64,000 bases of DNA, taken from Armatimonadota bacterium. GTDB lineage: Bacteria > Sysuimicrobiota > Sysuimicrobiia > Sysuimicrobiales > Sysuimicrobiaceae. The stretch is from contig JAVKGX010000001.1 in the NCBI GenBank assembly GCA_031432545.1, positions 132,411 through 196,410 of the forward strand, given 5' to 3'. The notes under the pieces were generated by a model. It was not told the DNA's origin, did not search any database, and saw only the letters and a list, made by a program, of their open reading frames with translations. Below are positions 17,216 to 25,595 of the stretch, piece by piece. The translations under genes and the position numbers were made by a program. Numbering within the stretch: position 1 is the first letter of the stretch; the number at the start of each line of letters is the position of its first letter.

Positions 17216-17812
17216 CTACAGGTCGCGGCGGCCTTCCAGCGCCTGGGCGAGGGTGACCTCGTCCGCATACTCCAGGTCGCCACCGACCGGAAGCCCTCGG
17301 GCAATGCGGGTCACGCGGATGCCCAGCGGACGGATGAGTCGGGCCAGGTACAGGGCGGTCGCGTCGCCTTCGACTCGAGGGTTGGTGGCGACGACCACTT
17401 CGCGGACCCCTCCGGCGTGGAGGCGCTGGAGGAGTTCGCGGATCCGCAGGTCGTCGGGGCCCACACCGTCCAGCGGCGAGATCGCTCCCTGCAGGACGTG
17501 GTAGCGCCCGCGGAACTCGCGGGTGCGCTCCATCGCGACGACGTCGCGCGGATCCTCGACGACGCAGATCACCGACGGGTCGCGCGTCGGGCTGGCGCAG
17601 ATCGCGCACGGGTCTCTGTCGGTCAGGTTGAAGCAGATCGAGCAGGGTCGGATCTGCGCCTTCGCGTCGACGATCGCCTGGGCCAGCGCGTGCACGGCGT
17701 CCTCGTCCATCCGGAGGATGTGGAACGCCAGGCGCTGGGCGGTCTTCGGGCCGACCGTTGGCAGGCGTGACAGGTGGTCGACGAGTCTGGCCAGCGGGTC
17801 AGGCAGCTGCAT
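17216..17812 (-). CDS. recR: Recombination mediator RecR
   Basis: RecR works with RecO and RecF to load RecA on gapped DNA. The 198-residue protein contains a helix-hairpin-helix ([20 protein letters not shown], about 14-33), a four-Cys zinc finger (C57, C60, C69, C72) and a Toprim domain beginning [16 protein letters not shown] (about 82-97), with the [14 protein letters not shown] motif. It follows ybaB and dnaX on the minus strand, the conserved dnaX-ybaB-recR order of many bacteria. Confidence 0.97.
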   Translation of the reverse strand: MQLPDPLARLVDHLSRLPTVGPKTAQRLAFHILRMDEDAVHALAQAIVDAKAQIRPCSICFNLTDRDPCAICASPTRDPSVICVVEDPRDVVAMERTREFRGRYHVLQGAISPLDGVGPDDLRIRELLQRLHAGGVREVVVATNPRVEGDATALYLARLIRPLGIRVTRIARGLPVGGDLEYADEVTLAQALEGRRDL

Positions 17813-17842
17813 GGGAGCGGCAGGCGGCGGCTGGACGATCCA

Positions 17843-18157
17843 TCATCCCATCATTCCCGCAAGCGGCAGGCCTCCGGTCACGCTCTGCATGCGGGCGGCG
17901 GCGAGTTCCTTGGCCCGGTTGTGCGCCTCGTTGACCGCCGCCAGAACGAGGTCCTGGAGCATCTCGACGTCATCGGGGTCGACGGCTTCCCGAGCGATGC
18001 GAACCTCCAGGAGCTCGCCGTGCCCGTTGGCGACGATCCGGACCGCGCCGCCACCTGCCGTCCCCTCCACACGCTCGGCGCTGAGTTGCTCCTGGATGCG
18101 GGCGATCTCGGCCTGCATCTTCTGAACCTGCTTGAGCATCTTTCCCATGTTCATCAT
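17843..18157 (-). CDS. ybaB: YbaB/EbfC family nucleoid-associated protein
   Basis: YbaB/EbfC proteins are small dimeric DNA-binding proteins encoded between dnaX and recR. The 104-residue protein has the standard layout: N-terminal helix MGKMLKQVQKMQAEIARIQ, a central strand region with GGGAVRIVANGHGELLEVRI, and a C-terminal helix DLVLAAVNEAHNRAKELA. The ATG is preceded by GGGAGGGAC. Function beyond DNA binding is not known with certainty. Confidence 0.95.
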   Translation of the reverse strand: MMNMGKMLKQVQKMQAEIARIQEQLSAERVEGTAGGGAVRIVANGHGELLEVRIAREAVDPDDVEMLQDLVLAAVNEAHNRAKELAAARMQSVTGGLPLAGMMG

Positions 18158-18182
18158 GGCCGTCCCTCCCGCGGGGCTGCTT

Positions 18183-19835
18183 TCACTGCTCGGGGGTATC
18201 GAAGGAACGAAACGACACGGCCGGGCCGAGCAGGTGCGTAGCCTGCTCGACGAGCGGATCCCGCATCCGGCGGTCCGGGCGCGGGGTGGCGTTCTGGATG
18301 CCGGGGTTCTGTTCGAGGACGAAGTGCACGCGGACCGGTGTCCCCAGGGCGATCCGGCACGCTTCCTCGATCAGCGTGCGGTGTCGTGGATCGCGGAGGG
18401 TTTCTGCGGCGAAGTCGCTGCCCACCGGCAGGTGCAGCGTCAGCATGTCGCCGCGGATCTCGTGCGGTCGGGCGTCGGCGACGAGCGCGTAGGTGTAGAC
18501 CCGCCGCTGTTTGATCTCCTCGAGGACCCGGGGCCAATGCGAGACCACCTGCTCGATCGACAGCGAAATCGTCTCCAGCGGAAGTAGGGTCGGTGCCGGC
18601 CGGTAGGTGGCCGCGTCGGCGGGCGAGCGGTCGGCGGGTGTCGGCTCCGGTGCCTGCATCTGCGGGTCGGTCATCGCCGGGCTCTGTCCTCGGACCTGCT
18701 GCTCGAGGCGCAGGATGCGGCCCCGCAGCCCTTCCAGGGTGGGGTCCAGATCTGGACGCGCCAGGCGCAGCAGGGCCATCTCCAAACTCAGACGGGCCTG
18801 GGTGGTCCAGCGAGCTTCCGATTCCGCGGCACTGAGGACCGAGATCGCGCGCAGGATCTCCTCGGCGGAGTATGCCTGCGCGTCGTCTCGAAGCCGCTCG
18901 TAGCGCTCGTCGGTCACGTCCACCAGATCGCGCCCGTCGGGCACTGTGCGGAGGATGAGCAGGTCGCGGAAGTGTCCCACCAGCCGGCGCAGGACCTGAC
19001 GGACGTCCTGCCCGCTGTCGGCGACCTCGCTCGCGATGCGCAGCGCAGAGGCCACATCGCCGTCTCGCACGGCGCACGTGACCATGTCGAGCATCTCGTC
19101 GTCGGGCGTTCCGAGCAGACGCACGACGGCGTCGTCGGTGATCTCGCCGTCGATCGTGCCGGCGATCTGGTCGAGGAGGCTCTCGGCGTCGCGCAGGGCA
19201 CCGTCGGCGCTTTGCGCGATCCGGTAGAGGGCGGAGGGTTGCGCCGGGATCCCCTCACCGGCGGCGATGCGCGACAGGCGCCCGGCGATGGTAGCGGTGG
19301 GGATGCGACGGAACTCGAACCGCTGACAGCGCGACAGGATCGTGGGCGGCAGCCGGTGCGGTTCGGTGGTGACCAGCACGAAGACGACGTGGGACGGCGG
19401 TTCCTCCAACGTCTTGAGCAGGGCGTTTTCGGCCTCCGTCGTCAGCATGTGGGCCTCGTCGAGGATGTACACCTTGTACCGCCCGGCGGCGGGGCTGAGG
19501 CGGACCTTTTCGCGGATCTCGCGGATCTCGTCGATGCCCCGGTTGCTGGCCGCGTCGAGCTCGATCACGTCCAGCGAGTACCCGTCGCCGATTGAACGGC
19601 ACTGCTCGCAGACGTTGCATGGATCGGGGGTTGGACCCTGCTCACAGTTGAGCGCCTTTGCCAGGATCCGTGCCGTCGTGGTCTTGCCGGTCCCGCGGTG
19701 GCCGCTGAACAGGTAGGCGTGCGCCACACGGCCGGCGGCCACGGCGTTGCGCAGCGTCCGGGTGACCCGTTCCTGGCCGACGACGTCGTCGAACGTCTGG
19801 GGACGCCACTTGCGGTACAGGGAGATGTGCGCCAT
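18183..19835 (-). CDS. dnaX: DNA polymerase III subunit gamma/tau
   Basis: DnaX is the clamp-loader ATPase of the replicase. Counting from ATG 19835 (550 residues), the landmarks are the start MAHISLYRKWRPQTFDDVVGQ, Walker A GHRGTGKTT (45-53), a zinc-binding set C64, C73, C76, C79, Walker B ILDEAHML (about 122-129) and the SRCQRFEF sensor motif. The C-terminal third is Pro-rich and ends in a tau-like domain (about 420-550). A GTG two codons upstream (19841) is an alternative start. It is the first gene of the minus-strand dnaX-ybaB-recR-ykuK group and diverges from the CAAX protease gene. Confidence 0.96.
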   Translation of the reverse strand: MAHISLYRKWRPQTFDDVVGQERVTRTLRNAVAAGRVAHAYLFSGHRGTGKTTTARILAKALNCEQGPTPDPCNVCEQCRSIGDGYSLDVIELDAASNRGIDEIREIREKVRLSPAAGRYKVYILDEAHMLTTEAENALLKTLEEPPSHVVFVLVTTEPHRLPPTILSRCQRFEFRRIPTATIAGRLSRIAAGEGIPAQPSALYRIAQSADGALRDAESLLDQIAGTIDGEITDDAVVRLLGTPDDEMLDMVTCAVRDGDVASALRIASEVADSGQDVRQVLRRLVGHFRDLLILRTVPDGRDLVDVTDERYERLRDDAQAYSAEEILRAISVLSAAESEARWTTQARLSLEMALLRLARPDLDPTLEGLRGRILRLEQQVRGQSPAMTDPQMQAPEPTPADRSPADAATYRPAPTLLPLETISLSIEQVVSHWPRVLEEIKQRRVYTYALVADARPHEIRGDMLTLHLPVGSDFAAETLRDPRHRTLIEEACRIALGTPVRVHFVLEQNPGIQNATPRPDRRMRDPLVEQATHLLGPAVSFRSFDTPEQ

Positions 19836-19923
19836 GGTCACCGGGTGCGGACGTCAAACACTGTTATTCTACTCCTGAGGGGGAAGCGGGACGACGGCAG
19901 CCAATCACCGCCGGAAGCAGCGT

Positions 19924-20805
19924 GTGAGTCCATCGGGGTTGATCTACGTCGCCGCGGCCGCCTACGGGGGGCTGTGGGTATACCGGGACCGCATGGCACG
20001 CGGCCTGGGGTCGGCGGCGCTGTGGGGGCTTGCGACCGCACTGGTCTTCCCGGCGGTCTTTCCCATCTACGTCCTCACCGTGCGGCCCCGCGACCCGGAG
20101 GCATCGGAATGGGACGTCCCCGAGGTGGTGGGCTTGGGGGTGGTGATCGTCCTCACGCTCCCGCTCGCCGTCGCGGTCGCCAGGGTGTCGGGGATGGACG
20201 TCGCATCGGTGGGCGTGCTCGTCGTCGCGCAGAGCGCGGTGCTGTTGGCGGGCTGCCTGTACGTGGCGCGGCGCTACGAGTTGCCGGTCACGGCGCTCGG
20301 CTACCGCATGGATCGGTGGCCGGTCCTGGTGGGCAGAGCGGTGTTGCTGAGCGTCCCGGTGGTCGCGGGTGCGCACTACGTCGTCCAGCCGGCGGCCGTC
20401 CGCCTGCTCGGGCTGTTCATCGGCCAGGACCAGGCGCGCCTGCTGGCCGAACACGAGGAGAGGATGAACCCGATCGTCCAGGCGCTGCCCCCGCTGGACG
20501 ATCCGGTGGGCGTGGCGTGGTTCGCCTTCCTGGTCTGCGTGCTGGTCCCAGTCGCCGAGGAAACGTTCTTTCGTGGGCTCGCCTACCCTCCGCTGCGGCG
20601 TCGTTACGGCGCGCCGTTGGCCATGGTCGTCACGGCGGTGGTGTTCGGCGCCGCGCACTTTCAGATCGTCAACTTCCTGCCGATCACCCTGCTGGGCTGT
20701 ATCCTGGCGGTCCTGTACGAGCGCACAGGATCACTCCTGCCCGCGATCGTGCTGCACGGGCTGAACAACCTGGCAGCCCTGATCGCGAGTTATGTGGCCC
20801 GCTAG
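19924..20805 (+). CDS. CPBP family intramembrane glutamic endopeptidase (CAAX protease)
   Basis: CPBP (Abi/Rce1-like) enzymes are membrane-embedded proteases. The 293-residue protein has about eight membrane segments and the three diagnostic motifs near its C-terminus: EETFFRGL (Glu-Glu and Arg), FGAAHF (His) and a later GLNNLAAL helix (Asn). The start is GTG 19924; an upstream AGCGTGTGAG region gives no strong ribosome site. Possible roles in bacteria include protein maturation and bacteriocin self-immunity, but nothing nearby indicates which. Confidence 0.87.
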   Translation: MSPSGLIYVAAAAYGGLWVYRDRMARGLGSAALWGLATALVFPAVFPIYVLTVRPRDPEASEWDVPEVVGLGVVIVLTLPLAVAVARVSGMDVASVGVLVVAQSAVLLAGCLYVARRYELPVTALGYRMDRWPVLVGRAVLLSVPVVAGAHYVVQPAAVRLLGLFIGQDQARLLAEHEERMNPIVQALPPLDDPVGVAWFAFLVCVLVPVAEETFFRGLAYPPLRRRYGAPLAMVVTAVVFGAAHFQIVNFLPITLLGCILAVLYERTGSLLPAIVLHGLNNLAALIASYVAR

Positions 20806-20865
20806 CCTGCGGCGCCCGGAGGTGGCGCGACTCCGCGTCGGCTGTGCGGTCCTGCGGGCCAACGG

Positions 20866-21831
20866 CTAGGGCAGCACCAAGCTCAGTCGCAGGTTCGCCT
20901 CCCGGGCCATCTCAACTGCGCGCCGGACCGTCGTGCCGAAGATCACACCGTGCTCACCGGAGGTGCTGAGGCGGATCCCCAGATGGGTGATCACGCCGAC
21001 GGCACCCGTGCCGTGGAAACCCAACCCGTCGTTCACGCACCCGACCATCGGGGACCCCGAGTCGCCGAAGGCCCCAGCGAAGTCGCCGGACCAGGCGTCC
21101 GGGTCGCTCCCGCCGCCGATGCCGACGCGCGCCTTGGTCAGGAAGGTCTCGCCGACGACCAGCCCGTGGCCGTAGTGGCAACCATAGTCGCCGAGATGCA
21201 GTTCCTGGACACCGTTGGGACCCCTCCACACGGGCATCTCGGCCCGCACGTAGTCGCGGAACTCCCGGGGGATCTCCACGACGCCGAAGTCGTGGCCGAC
21301 TCCGCTGCCCTCCAGGTTCTGCTGTCGGGCGTAGGCGACCTTGCCCAGTCGGACCCACGTGCCGAGCAGCAGGTTGGAACGGAAGTTCCCCTCGCAAGCC
21401 TCGACGCAGACCTCGACCACCACACCGGAGGCATCGTAGTCGGCACCCGGTCCGTGGGTCGCGCTGGCCGCCGCCGGCAGGAAGCAGTGACCCGCAGAGC
21501 CGAGGAAGCGCCTGCCGCGGGCTTCCCAGACGAAGTTCGCGGTACAGCCGAATCGACCCTCGCCGGGTATGGTGATCACGATGGCCGAGCCCGGACCGAT
21601 GTTGCGCGCGGCTTCGGGGACAAACAGATGGAGCGGGATGAGCGTCCTCTGATCCTCCCAGTTCGTCACGTCGATCCTCGGACGCTGGAGGTCGCCCTCC
21701 GAGGACGTCGCCGCGATCGAAGTTCGGGTGGCGGGGTTCGTACCCGGCCGATGGGACATGACTCCGGAACCCGCGCAGCCAGCTACGAGAAGGGCTGCCA
21801 GTGCCAGAGATGCCGCCTTCATCAGACCCAT
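20866..21831 (-). CDS. Secreted trypsin-like serine protease lipoprotein
   Basis: The 321-residue protein starts with a lipoprotein signal peptide whose lipobox LVAGC places the lipid-bearing Cys at residue 19. A trypsin/S1 fold is suggested by the ordered triad: His115 in GSAGHCFLP, Asp181 in GHDFGVVEIP and Ser258 in FGDSGSPMVG. Ten or so Cys residues in the mature part could form disulphides outside the membrane. ATG 21831 follows GGAAGG at 8 bases; the upstream frame is unlikely to be translated. It probably degrades proteins at the cell surface. The substrate is unknown. Confidence 0.8.
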   Translation of the reverse strand: MGLMKAASLALAALLVAGCAGSGVMSHRPGTNPATRTSIAATSSEGDLQRPRIDVTNWEDQRTLIPLHLFVPEAARNIGPGSAIVITIPGEGRFGCTANFVWEARGRRFLGSAGHCFLPAAASATHGPGADYDASGVVVEVCVEACEGNFRSNLLLGTWVRLGKVAYARQQNLEGSGVGHDFGVVEIPREFRDYVRAEMPVWRGPNGVQELHLGDYGCHYGHGLVVGETFLTKARVGIGGGSDPDAWSGDFAGAFGDSGSPMVGCVNDGLGFHGTGAVGVITHLGIRLSTSGEHGVIFGTTVRRAVEMAREANLRLSLVLP

Positions 21832-22073
21832 TGTCCAATCCTTCCTTCCGCGGTCTTCGCACCGCATACTAGGCCTGACCCAGCGTCGTTGCTGGCCGTG
21901 GCGTCCTGCGACCACCTCCTTCATCGGTTTTGGTGTCGACCGCCGTTGGTTTGAACAGGCACGCGGTGTTGGTCGGGGGGGCGATATTGCTGTCCAATAC
22001 TGGCAATACGCCACCCGTGTGCGTCTTCCTTCCGGAGCGCAGCTGTCATCGTGGGGAAAGGGGTGCGGTCACG

Positions 22074-22341
22074 GCCGTGCACCCGCCGTCGACGCACACG
22101 CCCGCGGCGGTTTCCGCGCAGCCGGCTCCGACCAGGTATCCCTGCGGCACACGAGAGGGACTGCTTACCGTTGCTTCCTTCCGGACCTGGCGGGGTTCGC
22201 AGGCTCTCGTAGCGCAGGACCCGGCCGTCCTCGCTGCACGCGCGGGCCGGTGCCCGTAGGCGCGCCGCCTCGGGCGGGGATTCCGCCCCCCTGTGGCGGA
22301 TCGGGGGTACAGGGAACCGCCAGCTCCCCGCCTAGCACGGC
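22074..22341 (-). ncRNA. ffs: Signal recognition particle RNA, long form with Alu domain
   Basis: Read on the minus strand, the region contains the universal SRP helix-8 motif: the segments CCAGGTCCGGAAGGAAGCA and then GTAAGCAG (about 22165-22192). The 5' end GCCGTGC (22341-22335) pairs with GCACGGC at the 3' end (22080-22074), giving a 268-nt RNA. The 5' part (CTAGGCGGGGAGCTGGCGG, then CCTGTACCC) and the late GTGCCGCAGGG closely match the Bacillus scRNA Alu domain. No protein gene fits here. Confidence 0.93.
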
Positions 22342-22350
22342 CGCCCACCG

Positions 22351-22359
22351 AGTATACCA
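22351..22359 (-). promoter_or_regulatory. Extended -10 promoter of the SRP RNA gene
   Basis: On the minus strand TGGTATACT ends 9 bases before the RNA 5' end. TATACT is a near-consensus -10 hexamer and TGG supplies the extended -10 TG element. No clear -35 hexamer is seen. Confidence 0.6.
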
Positions 22360-22530
22360 CCGGCAGCCACGGTCCTCGGGCGGCACCCGCACCGGACGAT
22401 GGGGTAGGCGCGCCGATTTCCTCGTCGCGCCAGCCGGTCGTATAGTTAGGGGTGCCGACTTGGTGTCGCAGCGGATCCCAAGTACGTCGACGGCGGGGTC
22501 CGGCCGCTTGATCGCAACGCCGGGGAGGGG

Positions 22531-23223
22531 TTGTTGCAGCGGACAGGCTCAGGCCGCGGTCACGGGCCGTTCGACAACGGAGGTGCCCACACCGGGCAGC
22601 GTGTGGTGCAGGGCCTGCTGAAGGTCGCGATGGCTTTGCGCCACGCGGCCTGGCAATACGCACAGCCGCGTGCGCTGACGCCCACGCAGTCGCAGATCCT
22701 GTCCTACCTACGGTTTGGCGCAGCCGGCGGCGCGCGGCTGTCGGAAGTCGCCGACGCCCTCGCGGTGACGCGAGCGACCGCCAGCGAGGCAGTGTCTGCG
22801 CTCGTGCACAAGGGCCTGATCCGCAAGGCCCGCCACGTCCGCGACCGCCGCTCCCGCGTCGTCACACTCACCGAGGCGGGCCGCCGGGAGGCCGACCGGG
22901 CCGCGGCGTGGCCGGAGTTTTTGCTCCAGGCCGTCCGTACCCTGACCCCACCCGAACAGGCGGCGTTTTTGCGGGCGCTGGTGAAGACGATCCGCCACCT
23001 CCAAGACCGCGGCCAGATTCCGGTCTCGCGCATGTGCCTGACCTGCCGTTTCTTCCGGCCCTATGTGCACCCCGATCCTCGGCGCCCCCATCACTGCGCC
23101 TTCGTGGACGCGCCGTTCGGTGACGCCCACCTGCGGGTGGACTGTCCGGACCACGAGACGGCCGACGCCGTGCGGCGTCGCCAACTGTGGGTCGCGTTCA
23201 CTCGCGTATCCACTCGAAGCTAG
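22531..23223 (+). CDS. MarR-family regulator with a Cys/His-rich C-terminal domain
   Basis: The protein (230 residues) has a MarR winged helix: LTPTQSQILSYLRF (about 50-63), the recognition helix region LSEVADALAVTRATASEAVSAL and the wing RKARHVRDRRSRVVTLTEAG. After the winged helix it continues with a Cys/His cluster: C169, C172, H180, H187, H188, C189, C205 and H208, within MCLTCRFFRPYVH and DCPDH motifs. This tail could bind zinc or an iron-sulphur cluster. Start: TTG 22531 or TTG 22534 after GGGGAGGGG. It precedes the amino-acid ABC operon by about 115 bases on the same strand, so it may regulate that operon. Confidence 0.82.
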   Translation: MLQRTGSGRGHGPFDNGGAHTGQRVVQGLLKVAMALRHAAWQYAQPRALTPTQSQILSYLRFGAAGGARLSEVADALAVTRATASEAVSALVHKGLIRKARHVRDRRSRVVTLTEAGRREADRAAAWPEFLLQAVRTLTPPEQAAFLRALVKTIRHLQDRGQIPVSRMCLTCRFFRPYVHPDPRRPHHCAFVDAPFGDAHLRVDCPDHETADAVRRRQLWVAFTRVSTRS

Positions 23224-23339
23224 TCTCCTCCGTCGCCGCTGTTGGCCGTCACACGCCTCGCGCAGGGGAGGGCACCGCCCAGGGAGTAAGACTGCATAAG
23301 GGTGTTTGTGGCCCTCCAAGTCCCAACAGGAGGTGCATC

Positions 23340-24392
23340 ATGAACGTGCGTGTTCGGTCGTTCGCTCCGTTGGCGGTCGCCTTGGCGCTGCTGGCTGCCG
23401 CGTGTGCTCCGCAGCGAGCGCAAGAACAGCAGCCGGCCGCCAGCCGGCTCGACACCGTCCTGCAACGCGGCAGGCTGATCTGCGGAGTGAACCGAGCGCT
23501 GCCCGGCTGGGGCTTTCTGGATGAGGCCGGCAACTATTCCGGGTTCGATGTGGATTTCTGCCGGGCACTGGCGGCGGCCCTGTTCGACGATCCGAACGCG
23601 GTAGAGTACCGGCCGCTGACGCCCGCCGAGCGGTTCACTGCGCTGCAGACCGGTGAAGCGGACGTCTTGTTCCGCAACACCACGTGGACGATGTCCCGCG
23701 ACACCACCGTGGGCATGACCTTCGGCCCCACCACGTTCTACGACGGTCAGGGGATGATGGTGCGCCGCGCCAGTGGGATCCGGCGCCTGGAAGACTTCCA
23801 GGGCCGCAGCGTGTGCGTGCAGACGGGCACGACCACCGAGCTCAACCTCGCCGACCAGATGCGCAAGCGCAACGTCAACTACCAGCCGGTGGTGTTTGAT
23901 GAACCCGACCCGACGTTCGCCGCTTACGAGGAAGGGCGCTGCGACGGCGTGACGACGGACATCTCGGGTCTGGTCTCGCGACGGACGGTGATGCGCAACC
24001 CGGCCGACCACGTGATTCTCGACGTCGTGATGTCTAAGGAGCCGCTGGGACCGGTCGTCGTGCAGGGCGATGTCCGCTGGTTCAACGTCGTGAAGTGGGT
24101 GACCTTCGCGACGTTCCAGGCCGAAGAGTTCGGCATCACGTCCCAGAACGTCGAGCGGATCGCACGGGAGAGCCAGGATCCCGACATCCGGAGGTTCCTG
24201 GGGGTCGAAGGCGATCTCGGGCAGGGCATGGGTGTGGCGAACGACTTCGCGGTGCGGATCATCAAACATGTCGGCAACTATGCGGAGATCTACGACCGCA
24301 ACTTGGGACCGAACACGCCGTTCAACCTCCCGCGGGGCTTGAACCGGTTGTGGACAGAAGGCGGGCTGCTGTACTCGCCGCCGTTCCGCTGA
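23340..24392 (+). CDS. aapJ: Amino-acid ABC transporter substrate-binding lipoprotein (AapJ/BztA type)
   Basis: The 350-residue protein binds polar amino acids outside the membrane and delivers them to the permease. It has a lipoprotein signal peptide with lipobox LAAAC (Cys22), followed by a class-3 binding fold: TVLQRGRLICGVNRALPGWGF, the GFDVDFCRALAAALF segment, ADVLFRNTTWTMSRD and FYDGQGMMVRR. This W-T-M-S-R-D pattern is typical of the general L-amino acid receptor AapJ/BztA. ATG 23340 follows ACAGGAGGTGC. It starts the aapJ-Q-M-P-like operon. Confidence 0.92.
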   Translation: MNVRVRSFAPLAVALALLAAACAPQRAQEQQPAASRLDTVLQRGRLICGVNRALPGWGFLDEAGNYSGFDVDFCRALAAALFDDPNAVEYRPLTPAERFTALQTGEADVLFRNTTWTMSRDTTVGMTFGPTTFYDGQGMMVRRASGIRRLEDFQGRSVCVQTGTTTELNLADQMRKRNVNYQPVVFDEPDPTFAAYEEGRCDGVTTDISGLVSRRTVMRNPADHVILDVVMSKEPLGPVVVQGDVRWFNVVKWVTFATFQAEEFGITSQNVERIARESQDPDIRRFLGVEGDLGQGMGVANDFAVRIIKHVGNYAEIYDRNLGPNTPFNLPRGLNRLWTEGGLLYSPPFR

Positions 24393-24416
24393 ACGCCGGA
24401 TGGCCGAGCGAGAGGG

Positions 24417-25595
24417 GTGCGCGTGATCTCTGTGCGGCGGGTACCGGCGTTCTGGCGGGACACCCGGTTTTGGACGATCGCCGGCCAGGTGCTGTTTTTG
24501 CTAGCGGTGGCCGCGCTCCTGTACTTGGTCTACGAGAATTTGCAGGCCAATCTGCGCCGCATCGGGCTGGCGCTAGGGTTTGGATTCCTGCGCCAGCCGG
24601 CGGCGTTCGACATCGGCGAGGGGATCATTCCCTACCGCCCCGCCGACACCTACTTCCGCGCCTATCTCGTCGGCCTGACCAACACGCTGCGCGTGGCGGG
24701 AGCCGGCATCGTGCTGGCGACGGTGCTGGGGTGTTCGGTGGGGATCGCACGGCTGTCGAGCAACTGGCTGATCCGGCAGTTCGCTGCGGTCTACGTGGAA
24801 CTGCTGCGCAACACGCCCCTGTTGCTGCAGTTGTTCTTCTGGTACTTCGCGGTCCTGATTCGGTTGCCGCGCATCGAGGACGCGGTGGTGTGGCCGGGCC
24901 CCGTCTACCTGAGCAACCGCGGGTTGGCCGTTCCGTGGCTGGCCCGTGGCCCGTCGTTCGATGCCTGGATTGTGGCTTTCTTGGTCGCGCTGGTTGCCGG
25001 CGCGGCGGTGTACCGATGGCGGCTGTCGGTCCGGCTGGAGACCGGCGGCGGGGGCAGCCCCGCGCTGGCGGGGCTCGGGGCCTTCGCGTCGATCGCCGGG
25101 TTGAGCTGGCTGCTCGCGCCCGGTGCTCCGATCGTGGTCGACGCGCCCTACGTGGAGGGCGTCGCGCTGCGCGGCGGACTCCGGCTGAGCCCGGAATTCA
25201 GCGGCCTGCTGATCGGGCTGGTGGTCTACACCTCGGCGTTCATCGGGGAGGTCGTGCGCGCCGGGATCCAATCGGTGCCCCGCGGTCAGGTGGAGGCAGC
25301 CCGGGCGGTCGGCCTGCGGCCCGCCCTGGTGCTGCGCCTGGTGGTCTTCCCGCAGGCATTGCGCGTCATCGTGCCGCCGCTGACCAGCCAGTACCTCAAC
25401 CTCACGAAGAACTCCAGCCTCGCGGTGGCGATCGGCTATCCGGACGCCTTCTTCGTGGGCCAGACGACCTTCAACCAGACCGGTCGCTCTGTTGAAGTCG
25501 TCACGCTGATCATGGCGACGTACCTGACGATCAGCCTCCTGACGTCGTTGCTCATGAACCTCTACAACCGGTTCGTGCAGCTGGTGGAGCGATGA
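24417..25595 (+). CDS. aapQ: Amino-acid ABC transporter permease (AapQ/BztB type)
   Basis: This is one of two inner-membrane subunits of the importer. The 392-residue protein has an N-terminal helix, a linker, and then the histidine/glutamate permease core with the coupling motif VEAARAVGLRPALVLRLVVFPQA (EAA loop, about 295-315). The insertion of about 100 residues between helices (about 150-240) is characteristic of the AapQ/BztB group. Start: GTG 24417 or GTG 24423. Its stop overlaps the next gene by ATGA. Confidence 0.9.
   Translation: MRVISVRRVPAFWRDTRFWTIAGQVLFLLAVAALLYLVYENLQANLRRIGLALGFGFLRQPAAFDIGEGIIPYRPADTYFRAYLVGLTNTLRVAGAGIVLATVLGCSVGIARLSSNWLIRQFAAVYVELLRNTPLLLQLFFWYFAVLIRLPRIEDAVVWPGPVYLSNRGLAVPWLARGPSFDAWIVAFLVALVAGAAVYRWRLSVRLETGGGGSPALAGLGAFASIAGLSWLLAPGAPIVVDAPYVEGVALRGGLRLSPEFSGLLIGLVVYTSAFIGEVVRAGIQSVPRGQVEAARAVGLRPALVLRLVVFPQALRVIVPPLTSQYLNLTKNSSLAVAIGYPDAFFVGQTTFNQTGRSVEVVTLIMATYLTISLLTSLLMNLYNRFVQLVER

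Noticed and set aside
22046-22663. Minus-strand open frame across the SRP RNA region
   Set aside because: The RNA motif is far stronger than the frame, which has Arg-rich noise-like translation.
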